From the NCBI GenBank assembly GCA_905202255.1, contig CAJKRH010000007.1, positions 1 to 60,106 of the forward strand: a stretch of DNA of 60,106 bases. The letters are read 5' to 3'. Made by a program: the position numbers and the translations under genes. Positions 16,430-24,490 of the stretch are shown one piece after another. Position 1 is the stretch's first letter, and every line of letters starts with the position of its first letter. The stretch is from an uncultured Ruminococcus sp. GTDB lineage: Bacteria; Bacillota; Clostridia; Oscillospirales; CAG-272. Below the pieces are notes generated by a model. It saw only the letters and a program-made list of their open reading frames with translations. It ran no database searches and was not told where the DNA came from.

Positions 16430-18139
16430 ATGAAAAATTTCAAGTTTTCAACGCTGGAGTATAAGCGCCCCGACCTTGAGGCGCACCGCGCTCAGCTTGC
16501 AGCATGGAAGGATGCCGTCGAGCGCGCGGAGAGCTACGATGCGCTGCGTGAGCTTCTTTTTGAGATTGACCGCGTGAACTGCGAGCTGTTTACGCAGTAT
16601 TCCGTCGCGCACATCCGCCATACGCTCGATACGCGCGATGAATTTTACGAGGCGGAGATAAGCTATCTTCAGGATACGCTTCCCACGCTCGGCGGTGCCG
16701 AAGTCGCGCTCAGCGAAGCTATCGCATCGGGCAGATTCCGCGCGGATATCGAGAGAGAATTCGGCAAGGAGTATTTTGTATCCTCAGATATGCAGAAGAA
16801 GCTCTACTGCGAGGCAAATATTCCTCTGCGTCAGCAGGAGAGCCGCCTGAAAAACGAGTATCAGAAGATTATGGCTACCGCCGAGATAAATTTCGACGGC
16901 AAGACGCTTAATCTCTACGGCTTGCAGAAATATTTTGAGCATGCCGACCGTGCGGTGCGTGCCGCCGCCGTCAAGGCATATTCAAAGTTTTACGAGAGCA
17001 ACGAGCCGCGTCTGGAGGAAATCTGGAGCGAGCTTATCAGCATACGCAATGAGATGGGCAGAAACCTCGGCTACGAGAATTACATTCCCGTCGGCTATCT
17101 CGAGCAGGGACGCACGGACTACGGCGAAAAGGAAGTTGCCTCTTTCCGTGAGCAGGTGCGCAAATTTCTTGTGCCGCTGTGCAGTAAGCTCTATGACGCG
17201 CAGGCAAAACGCCTCGGCATTGACCATGTAATGTGCTACGACGAAAAGATGATATTCCCCGACGGCAATGCCGAGCCTGCGGGCGACGATGCTTTCATGG
17301 TAAAAACCGCGCAGAAGATGTATCACGATATCAGCCCCGAGACAGGCGAGTTTATCGACTTCATGATAGACCATGAGCTGATGGATCTGCAGAATAAGCC
17401 CGGAAAGGCATCAACGGGCTATATGACGAGCCTGCCAAGCCTGAAGGCACCCTTTGTATTCTCCTGCTTCAATCATACCATCTTTGATATGCAGGTGCTG
17501 ACACACGAGCTCGGTCATGCCTTTGCGGGCTATATGGCTATGCGCAGTCAGCCTATCTCAGATTATTACAGCGAATCGACCGACATCGCGGAAATCCACT
17601 CCATGTCCATGGAGCAGTTTGCTTATCCTTATGCCGAGTGGTTCTTCGGTGAGCAGGCAGACAAATTCCGCTTCGCGCATCTTCAGGAGGCGCTGACCTT
17701 TGTGCCCTTCGGCGTGGCGGTTGATGAATTTCAGCATATATGCTATGCTCATCCCGAGCTGACGCCAAAGGAGCGGACATATCAGTGGCATCTGCTTGAG
17801 GAGAAGTATATGCCGTGGCGCCGCTATGAAAATGATCCCTTTATGGAGCGCGGAGGCTTCTGGTATCACAAGCTGCATATCTATCTTTATCCGTTCTATT
17901 ACATCAACTATACGCTCACGACTATGGGCGCGATGGAATTTAAGAAGAAATACGCCGAGAATAAGTCCGCCGCATGGCAGGATTATCTCAATCTCTGCAA
18001 GACAGGCGGCAGTCGCAGCTATCTTGAGACACTGCGCTATGCAAATCTGTCAAATCCCTTTGAAGCAGGCTCTGTAGAGCGCGCATGCGGCTATGCGGAG
18101 AAGATTCTGCTCGATGAGATTGCAAAGCAGGGAAAATAA
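16430..18139 (+). CDS. M3-family oligoendopeptidase (PepF-like)
   Basis: 569 residues. The zinc site reads LTHELGHAFAGY (HExxH), and SESTDIAEIHSMSME downstream supplies the third ligand glutamate region. The N-terminal helical half and the C-terminal NPFEAGSVERAC are typical of M3B oligoendopeptidases, cytoplasmic zinc enzymes that trim short peptides. No signal peptide. The start follows AAGGAGAA at a suitable distance. It has its own promoter and a strong terminator, so it is monocistronic. Confidence 0.93.
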   Translation: MKNFKFSTLEYKRPDLEAHRAQLAAWKDAVERAESYDALRELLFEIDRVNCELFTQYSVAHIRHTLDTRDEFYEAEISYLQDTLPTLGGAEVALSEAIASGRFRADIEREFGKEYFVSSDMQKKLYCEANIPLRQQESRLKNEYQKIMATAEINFDGKTLNLYGLQKYFEHADRAVRAAAVKAYSKFYESNEPRLEEIWSELISIRNEMGRNLGYENYIPVGYLEQGRTDYGEKEVASFREQVRKFLVPLCSKLYDAQAKRLGIDHVMCYDEKMIFPDGNAEPAGDDAFMVKTAQKMYHDISPETGEFIDFMIDHELMDLQNKPGKASTGYMTSLPSLKAPFVFSCFNHTIFDMQVLTHELGHAFAGYMAMRSQPISDYYSESTDIAEIHSMSMEQFAYPYAEWFFGEQADKFRFAHLQEALTFVPFGVAVDEFQHICYAHPELTPKERTYQWHLLEEKYMPWRRYENDPFMERGGFWYHKLHIYLYPFYYINYTLTTMGAMEFKKKYAENKSAAWQDYLNLCKTGGSRSYLETLRYANLSNPFEAGSVERACGYAEKILLDEIAKQGK

Positions 18140-18182
18140 GCTGTCTGCTCGCGCAAACGCAAAAATCAAAAATATAATTATA

Positions 18183-18218
18183 GTCCCGCACATTTGTGCG
18201 GGACTTTGCGGCTTTTTT
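18183..18218 (+). terminator. rho-independent terminator after the M3 peptidase
   Basis: GTCCCGCACA (18183-18192) and TGTGCGGGAC (18195-18204) form a perfect 10-bp stem followed by a T-rich stretch with a run of six T. Confidence 0.8.
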
Positions 18219-18318
18219 GCGCAATTCTGTCGGTAGTGCTTGACGCGCAAATCAGGTATATGCTATAATATAAAAAATCGACGGAAGAAACAGTGCAGAG
18301 TCCGCAAGAGGTGAAAAT

Positions 18319-18876
18319 ATGGAAATCAGGCAGCTTGACAAATCGGCATATGATGGGAAGAAATTTACCTTCCGATACGAGACAAAAGGCTATTACGATA
18401 TAGTCGCCACGGGCGACGGCTTCCGGCTGAAATACGAAACTTTTGATGCGCCTATGGAAAAATCTTTTGACGATATGTTTTTTGGCGAGTGGCTGGAAAA
18501 GCCCGTTGCATTCGGCGCATTTGAGGGAGAGAAAATGCTCGGATATATCGAGGGCTCTCCCGAAACCTGGAATAATCGCTTTCGCATAAGCAATATCTGC
18601 ATATTTGAAAGCGACGGGCGCGGCAGAGGAATCGGCACGCGTCTGATGGAAACTATCACAAAAGAAGCGGAGCTTCTCGGCGCGCGCATGATTGTTCTCG
18701 AAACGCAGTCCTGCAATGAAAAGGCAATTGCGTTTTATAAAAAGAACGGCTTCAAGATAATCGGCTTTGACCTTTATGCATATTCAAATTCCGACCCGGA
18801 GCGGCACGAGGTGAGACTCGAAATGGGAAAGAAACTGCAAGCGGACAGCGCCATTGACAATAAAAACAAAATCTGA
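18319..18876 (+). CDS. GNAT-family N-acetyltransferase
   Basis: 185 residues. The acetyl-CoA loop is recognisable as GRGRGIGTRLM (R/Q-x-x-G-x-G/A), followed by VLETQSCNEKAIAFYKKNGF, the usual final beta-alpha unit. The arrangement with ETQ and AIAFYKKNGFKIIGFD resembles streptothricin-type and related antibiotic acetyltransferases, but the substrate cannot be told. AGAGGTGA precedes the start. Its last codons contain the promoter of the next gene. Confidence 0.85.
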   Translation: MEIRQLDKSAYDGKKFTFRYETKGYYDIVATGDGFRLKYETFDAPMEKSFDDMFFGEWLEKPVAFGAFEGEKMLGYIEGSPETWNNRFRISNICIFESDGRGRGIGTRLMETITKEAELLGARMIVLETQSCNEKAIAFYKKNGFKIIGFDLYAYSNSDPERHEVRLEMGKKLQADSAIDNKNKI

Positions 18877-18882
18877 TATAAT
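18854..18882 (+). promoter_or_regulatory. perfect sigma-A promoter of the sigma-factor gene
   Basis: TTGACA (18854-18859), 17-bp spacer and TATAAT (18877-18882), both consensus. The -35 lies inside the end of the acetyltransferase gene. The sigma-factor gene is therefore made by the housekeeping polymerase. Confidence 0.8.
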
Positions 18883-18921
18883 CTAAAAAACAAACGACTT
18901 TGCGGGAAATGAGGTGATATC

Positions 18922-20451
18922 TTGATAAGCGAGGATAAAATAAATTCCGTGCTGACGGAGAACAGCGACAAAATCTTTTTCTATGCACTGCGGCATACGG
19001 GAAACGAATCAGAAGCCGAGGATCTGGCACAGGATATCATGCTCGCGATTCTCTCCTCATATAAAAACCTGCGAAACGATGATGCACTCTACGGTTTTAT
19101 CTGGAGGGTGGCGCAGAATCAATGCCGCCTGTGGGCAAGAAAGAAGAGCAGGAGTGCGGCAACGGTTTCACTCGACGAGACGGAGACGGAGATAGCCGAC
19201 GAGCCGGAAGAGGAGGAAAATCCCGCCGTCGGGAAGCTGCGCAAGGAGCTCTCGCTCTGCTCCGCGACCTACAGAAATCTGCTCATAGGCTTCTATAAAT
19301 ACGGGAAGTCGTGTGATGAGCTGGCTAAGGAATTTCACACATCCGAGGGAAATGTGAAATTCATGCTTTTCAAGGCAAGAAAAAAGATAAAGGAGGGTAT
19401 GCAGATGGAACGCATTCTCGGAGAGAGAAGCTACGAGCCGCAGAATATCGCCGTTTTGTATTTCGGAAGCGGCAACAACATTTATTATAATATTTGCAAA
19501 AAGAAAATCGTTCAGAATATACTCATGGCTTGCTATAACGATGCCTGCACCCTGCAGGATATAAGTCTCCAGATAGGTTGCGCCGTGCCTTATATCGAGG
19601 ATGAGATCACACCGCTTATCGATTCGGGTATGCTTGTCCGCCCCTCGCGGGACAAATATTCGACAAATATAATCGTTCTGACATCACTTTTCGAAAGAGA
19701 CCTGAAAAATCTCATCGGCGATGAATACGAAAAGATGGGCGATATGATAGCTTCTTTTGCATCCGCGCATGAAAAGGAGATAAGAAGTATCGGCTTCATC
19801 GGCTCCGATATGGATGACGGCGCTTTTCTCTGGCATATCGCGCTTATTTCGCTTAAAAAGCTTGCCGAAGATTTCCGCGAGACAAAATATGAAAAAGATA
19901 TCGTTTTCGGCGTAGAGGATTACAATCCCGAGTTTGAGGCGGCACTCTGCGCTATGTATGCTCTCGACGGGAGCCTGCTGCAATTTATCGATGTGATATC
20001 GGAAGAGAGCAAATTTCCGCCGCACAACTGGATATATAAAAACGAAGCGGGCGTGAATCTGCTTATTGATATTGCCCGCGACGGAAAGAGAAAGCTCGGA
20101 GATATAGAAAAAATAGTGCTTGAAAACATAAGTCCGTTTGTGAGAGAGCGCGCCGTCGCATATCTGCCGTCGATGCCCGCATATACCGAGGAGCAGTGGG
20201 CGCGGCTCGAAAAGATAACTTCGCCGCTGACGGACGAAATGAAGGCTTCTTTTGACCGCATATTCGATAAGTGCCTGTGGCTGCTCGGCAGTCATACGCC
20301 GAAATCGCTGAAGGAGAAGATACCGTCGGTTGCAAGCATATATATGGGCGGAAATATCTTCGGCAATGTTCTGGGCTCCATGCATTCGCGCGGTCTGCTG
20401 ACCTTTGCGCACTCGGATTTCGTCCCTACAGCATACATTATCCTGAAATAA
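18922..20451 (+). CDS. ECF-like sigma factor with a long C-terminal extension
   Basis: 509 residues from TTG 18922 (AGGTGAT upstream; no suitable ATG before the conserved region). Residues 15-75 hold sigma region 2 (ALRHTGNESEAEDLAQDIM, GFIWRVAQNQCR), and about 105-155 hold region 4 (YKYGKSCDELAKEFHTSEG, VKFMLFKARKKI). The remaining 350 residues are not part of ECF factors. They begin with a winged-helix-like stretch (MACYNDACTLQDISLQIGC) and continue as an unassigned alpha-rich domain. No anti-sigma gene is adjacent, so the extension may be the built-in sensor. Two ABC half-transporters follow. Confidence 0.8.
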   Translation: MISEDKINSVLTENSDKIFFYALRHTGNESEAEDLAQDIMLAILSSYKNLRNDDALYGFIWRVAQNQCRLWARKKSRSAATVSLDETETEIADEPEEEENPAVGKLRKELSLCSATYRNLLIGFYKYGKSCDELAKEFHTSEGNVKFMLFKARKKIKEGMQMERILGERSYEPQNIAVLYFGSGNNIYYNICKKKIVQNILMACYNDACTLQDISLQIGCAVPYIEDEITPLIDSGMLVRPSRDKYSTNIIVLTSLFERDLKNLIGDEYEKMGDMIASFASAHEKEIRSIGFIGSDMDDGAFLWHIALISLKKLAEDFRETKYEKDIVFGVEDYNPEFEAALCAMYALDGSLLQFIDVISEESKFPPHNWIYKNEAGVNLLIDIARDGKRKLGDIEKIVLENISPFVRERAVAYLPSMPAYTEEQWARLEKITSPLTDEMKASFDRIFDKCLWLLGSHTPKSLKEKIPSVASIYMGGNIFGNVLGSMHSRGLLTFAHSDFVPTAYIILK

Positions 20452-20462
20452 AACGAAAAAAT

Positions 20463-20501
20463 AAAAAATCGTCATGAAAATGGCGATTTTTTTATTTTTT
20501 T
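20463..20501 (+). terminator. rho-independent terminator after the sigma-factor gene
   Basis: AAAAAATCG-x-CAT, loop GAAA, ATG-x-CGATTTTTT, then a long T run. It separates the sigma gene from the ABC genes, which therefore need their own promoter in 20502-20585. I see no clear sigma-A promoter there, which fits control by the neighbouring sigma factor. Confidence 0.75.
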
Positions 20502-20601
20502 GCTAACCTTTCGCCGCTTTTGTTACTATGTTAACGAAAAGACCGCCGAGGCGACAGGCAAATACGGCGCTTTAACAAAAATGAAAGGACTTTTTTGAAA
20601 A

Positions 20602-22374
20602 ATGAATGCAATAAAAAAGGGAATTTATTCGCTGAAAGTCATTTTCAGATATGCCGCCCTGTGGGGAAGCTTATATCTGCTGATAATGATACTTTCCGCG
20701 GGGCTGTCGACTGTGCGCATATATTTTATGGAGCGCCTGATAGACAGTCTGGCGGGGAGCGCGGGAGAATATACGGGTATCGTAATATTCGGCGTACTGC
20801 TCGTGCTCTCCATAATACTCGGGAATCTTTTTTCGCTCCTCTCGGGCTTCATGATGACTATGATTTCATCTGAGCTCAATAAAAAGCAGATACCCGTGAC
20901 GCTCACGAAATTCCGAAATATAAAGTACGAATGCTTTGAAAATAAGGATAATCAGGATATGCTCCAGAAAATATCGGAAAATCCGCAGTCGGCTGTTCTC
21001 TCGGTTTTCGGAGTGATGATTTCCGTGATATATTCCGTCATCGGCACGGTCGGCATACTTGCGATGTTCTCGCGTGCCTCCTATCTGCTCGGAGCAGTCG
21101 CCGTTATCACGATGATACCGATGTTTATCCTCGAGAGCACGGCGGCAAATAAGGAAATGAAGCTCCGCTGGAATATGACGACCGATATAAGAAAGAGATT
21201 CTATCTGCAGAAGCTTTTCGTGGACAAGAATGCATTGCAGGAAATAAAGCTTTTTGATGCGAAAAAGGAGCTCATAGCAAAATCCGACGAGCTGACGATG
21301 AGGATAAACCGCGATATGGAAAAGACGCTGAAAAAGGTGCTGTTTCTTTCCTCGGGTTCCTCTGTATTTATCATTATCTTCACGGCGGCTACGCTGGCTT
21401 TCCTCTCTGTCATGCTTGTAAAGGGAAGTATCACGCTCGGCGTTTTCGTTTCGCTCGTGACATCGCTCACTTCATTCTACGGGCTTGTGCGCGGGCTGGT
21501 TTCACAGGTGGCGAACTATCTGCGGCTTTCATATGGGATAGGCTACTATCAGGATTTTCTTGCATTGCCGGAGCGCAGGCTTCAGTCGGGTGCGGCACAT
21601 GATATAAGGGGCGATGAAATCCGCTTCGAACATGTAGATTTCCGCTATCCGACGGGCACGGCAGATGTTTTGCGCGATGTGAATATGAAAATAGACAAGG
21701 GAGAGCGCGTTGCTTTTGTCGGAGAGAACGGTGCGGGAAAATCCACGATGATAAAACTGCTCCTCGGGCTCTATGAGCCAACGGCGGGGCATATCTACAT
21801 AGACGGAGTCGATATCCGCGAACTCTCCGATGAGGAACGGAGAAAGGTATTTTCCGTTATCTTTCAGGATTATCAGAGCTATCAGCTTTCGCTCCGCGAA
21901 AATGTCGCTCTCGGCGATATAAGTAAGTTGCATGACGATGTGAAGATCAAGGCGGCGCTCGATGATGCAGGCATAGGCGATCTTCCGAAAATGAACGATA
22001 AAGGGCTCGACCTGAATCTCGGCAAGATATACAGCGACGGCATAGATGTTTCGGGCGGACAGTGGCAGAGAATAGCCATGGCGCGCTCGTATATCTCGGA
22101 TGCACGCTTTGTGATAATGGATGAGCCGACGGCGGCACTCGACCCCATAGCCGAGAGCAAAATGTATGAGCGCTTTGCCGATGTGCTCTCAAAGCGAGGC
22201 GCGATAATGATTTCGCACAGGCTCGCATCGGCAAAAATGGCGGATAAGATATTCGTTCTTTCGGGCGGCACTGTAGCCGAAGAGGGAACGCATGAAGAGC
22301 TTCTCAAAAAGGGCGGACTTTATCACGAGATGTGGGAAAAGCAAAGCTCATGGTATACGGAAAAGGAGGCATAA
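20602..22374 (+). CDS. ABC half-transporter (membrane domain plus ATPase) 1
   Basis: 590 residues: about six membrane segments in residues 1-310, then an ATPase with Walker A GENGAGKST, signature VSGGQWQR, Walker B ARFVIMDEPTAALD and SHRL. AAAGGA precedes the start. It forms a tandem with the next gene of equal length, the usual sign of a heterodimeric exporter. Substrates of such clostridial pairs are drugs, lipids or peptides; here it is unknown. Control by the upstream sigma factor is suggested by position. Confidence 0.92.
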   Translation: MNAIKKGIYSLKVIFRYAALWGSLYLLIMILSAGLSTVRIYFMERLIDSLAGSAGEYTGIVIFGVLLVLSIILGNLFSLLSGFMMTMISSELNKKQIPVTLTKFRNIKYECFENKDNQDMLQKISENPQSAVLSVFGVMISVIYSVIGTVGILAMFSRASYLLGAVAVITMIPMFILESTAANKEMKLRWNMTTDIRKRFYLQKLFVDKNALQEIKLFDAKKELIAKSDELTMRINRDMEKTLKKVLFLSSGSSVFIIIFTAATLAFLSVMLVKGSITLGVFVSLVTSLTSFYGLVRGLVSQVANYLRLSYGIGYYQDFLALPERRLQSGAAHDIRGDEIRFEHVDFRYPTGTADVLRDVNMKIDKGERVAFVGENGAGKSTMIKLLLGLYEPTAGHIYIDGVDIRELSDEERRKVFSVIFQDYQSYQLSLRENVALGDISKLHDDVKIKAALDDAGIGDLPKMNDKGLDLNLGKIYSDGIDVSGGQWQRIAMARSYISDARFVIMDEPTAALDPIAESKMYERFADVLSKRGAIMISHRLASAKMADKIFVLSGGTVAEEGTHEELLKKGGLYHEMWEKQSSWYTEKEA

Positions 22375-22377
22375 GCT

Positions 22378-24150
22378 ATGGAAAAATCGAAAAGAAGCAT
22401 GGCAAAAACAATATGGCTTTCGATTCGCGATACATTCAGCGCGATGCCTTTGATAACTACGGTGACGTTCATTTTTCAGCTTATATCTGCGGGAATATCT
22501 GTTGCGCTCGTGTTGTTTACGGCAAGGCTGATAGATACCGCAGGTGAGGAGGGAAGCGGTGAGCTGGAAAATCTGCTTCTCATCTGTGCCGTCATAGTCG
22601 GATGCTATCTTGTAAATCTAATTCTCGAAAAGATTTCGTACAGGATAAATCAGATAGACGCTGTTCCGAAATTTGAGGTCTTTCACCACAGGCTCTCGGC
22701 TTTTACCGTTTCGCTCTCGCTTGAGGCTTCGGAGGTGCCGGAGATATCGAATATGTTCTGGCGGGCAAAGGATGCCGTATATCAGGACAGAATGGGCAAT
22801 GTTTTCCGCGGAGTTTTTGATATAATACCGAATGCTTTCAGGATAATAGGAACGGCACTCGTGCTTTGCAAATATCATCCGCTTCTTGTTCTTCTGGCGC
22901 TCCTCTCCATAATCCCGTCCTTTATCATCAGACTTATTTACGGGCAGAAAGGATATGAGCTCTACAGAAAGAATACGGAGAAAAGCCGCCTCGGCACATA
23001 TCTCTGGGGCGTGCTGACGGGCAAGGACACCATAAAGGAAATGCGCGTGATGGGCTCGTCAAAATATCTCACGGATAAATATTTCACCGTGCAGAATGAG
23101 GTTTTTGAGGAAAACAAACGCTTCTCTCTGAAATCGCGCTTCCGCACATTCCTCTGCGATTTTTTCAAGATATTTTCATATGCGGCATCGATTGCTTTCT
23201 GCGTTTATCTGCTGCGCTCCTCGCTTATAACCATAGGCGCTTTCAGCGCGTGTCTCAGCGCATTTACCTCCATGCAGGGCGTTTCCGAGAGCCTGCTTTC
23301 AAGCTTCGCTTCGATAAAGAGCCAATGCAACTATGCAAACGACTACTACGACTTTTTTGATTTCAAAACCGATAAAAAAGCGAGCGAAAAATGCGATGGC
23401 TTCAAAGAATCGCTCTCGGCAAAAAATCTGGTATTCAGATATCCGGGTGCAGGCAGAAACGCACTCGACGGGGTGAATTTCACCGTATACAAGGGCGAAA
23501 AGATTGCCGTCGTCGGCGAAAACGGAAGCGGCAAGACTACGCTGACAAAACTGCTGATGGGGCTTTATGCACCTACGGGCGGTGAAGTGGATATGGATGG
23601 CAAAAACATCTGCGATTTCGACGGAAGCTACTATGAGAATTTCTCGCTTGTGGCGCAGAAATTCGGCAGATACAGCCTTACTTTCGGCGAGAATATAGCT
23701 TTCAGCCGATTCGGTGAACTCGGCGACAGGGCGCGAATTGAATCTGCCGCAAAATCCGTCGGTATAGATAAGCTGGCAGAGGACATCGGCGGGCTTGATA
23801 CGGAGCTCGGCGTGGAATTCGGCGGCAAGGAGCTTTCGGGCGGACAATGGCAGAAGGTGGCGCTGGCAAGAGGCATTTTCCGCGATGCGGATATACTTAT
23901 CCTCGATGAGCCGACGAGCGCACTCGACCCGATGATAGAATATGATATACTTTCCGATTTCATAAATATGGCAAAGGAAAAGACGGCTTTTGTCATATCG
24001 CACAGAATAGGCATATGCCGCATGGCGGACAGGATTATCGTTATGAAAAACGGCAAAATATCCGAAATAGGAAATCACAGAGAACTGCTTGCCGCAGGCG
24101 GCGTATATGCCGATATGTGGCAGAAGCAGGCACAATGGTATGAAGAATAA
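22378..24150 (+). CDS. ABC half-transporter (membrane domain plus ATPase) 2
   Basis: 590 residues, three bases after the first half-transporter and behind AGGAGG. Membrane segments occupy residues 1-310; the ATPase has Walker A GENGSGKTT, signature LSGGQWQK, Walker B ADILILDEPTSALDP and SHRIG. Both half-transporters keep apparently intact catalytic glutamates after Walker B. A 57-residue gene follows directly. Confidence 0.92.
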   Translation: MEKSKRSMAKTIWLSIRDTFSAMPLITTVTFIFQLISAGISVALVLFTARLIDTAGEEGSGELENLLLICAVIVGCYLVNLILEKISYRINQIDAVPKFEVFHHRLSAFTVSLSLEASEVPEISNMFWRAKDAVYQDRMGNVFRGVFDIIPNAFRIIGTALVLCKYHPLLVLLALLSIIPSFIIRLIYGQKGYELYRKNTEKSRLGTYLWGVLTGKDTIKEMRVMGSSKYLTDKYFTVQNEVFEENKRFSLKSRFRTFLCDFFKIFSYAASIAFCVYLLRSSLITIGAFSACLSAFTSMQGVSESLLSSFASIKSQCNYANDYYDFFDFKTDKKASEKCDGFKESLSAKNLVFRYPGAGRNALDGVNFTVYKGEKIAVVGENGSGKTTLTKLLMGLYAPTGGEVDMDGKNICDFDGSYYENFSLVAQKFGRYSLTFGENIAFSRFGELGDRARIESAAKSVGIDKLAEDIGGLDTELGVEFGGKELSGGQWQKVALARGIFRDADILILDEPTSALDPMIEYDILSDFINMAKEKTAFVISHRIGICRMADRIIVMKNGKISEIGNHRELLAAGGVYADMWQKQAQWYEE

Positions 24151-24162
24151 AGGAGGAATATT

Positions 24163-24336
24163 ATGTATAAACTTGCAAGCGCAAATATCTATGACAAAAA
24201 GCAGTGCCGCGAATTTGAGACACTGCTAAGTCAGGGATGGGAGATAAAACAGATGCAGGCGGTTCAGGCTACCGACGGGGTTGTCGTGGTAGTCGCGGTG
24301 CTTTATCGTGAAACAGAGCAGAGCGACGAGAAGTAA
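24163..24336 (+). CDS. small protein of 57 aa after the ABC pair
   Basis: ATG 24163 behind AGGAGGA, 12 bases after the second half-transporter. It begins MYKLASANIYDKKQC and contains FETLLSQGWEIKQMQ, then a beta-like VVVVVAVLYRE and a charged end. L-x-x-x-G-W-E-I followed by a hydrophobic strand recalls small DUF4177-like proteins; this is a pattern resemblance only. It has no leader-like double glycine, so I do not call it an exported peptide. Confidence 0.65.
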   Translation: MYKLASANIYDKKQCREFETLLSQGWEIKQMQAVQATDGVVVVVAVLYRETEQSDEK

Positions 24337-24342
24337 ACGCAA

Positions 24343-24370
24343 AAGAAGTCCCCGAGGGGGACTTCTTTTT
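24343..24370 (+). terminator. rho-independent terminator of the ABC operon
   Basis: AAGAAGTCCCC, loop GAG, GGGGACTTCTT followed by T run; perfect stem. Confidence 0.85.
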
Positions 24371-24424
24371 ACTGTGAAATATTTTCACAGTTTGTGCACT
24401 GACTTGACAATGCGTCCTAAATTA

Positions 24425-24453
24425 TTGAAAAAGCCAAATGTAAAGTTTATAAT
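24425..24453 (+). promoter_or_regulatory. promoter of the collagen-like protein gene
   Basis: TTGAAA (24425-24430), 17-bp spacer, TATAAT (24448-24453). A TTGACA lies 20 bases further upstream but has no -10 at the right distance. Confidence 0.7.
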
Positions 24454-24490
24454 ATTTATATCATATTATATTTTACGGAGGCACTTGATT

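Noticed and set aside
24163..24336. 57-residue protein as exported bacteriocin of the ABC pair
   Set aside because: No double-glycine leader, signal peptide or peptidase domain in the transporters; it looks like a small folded cytoplasmic protein.
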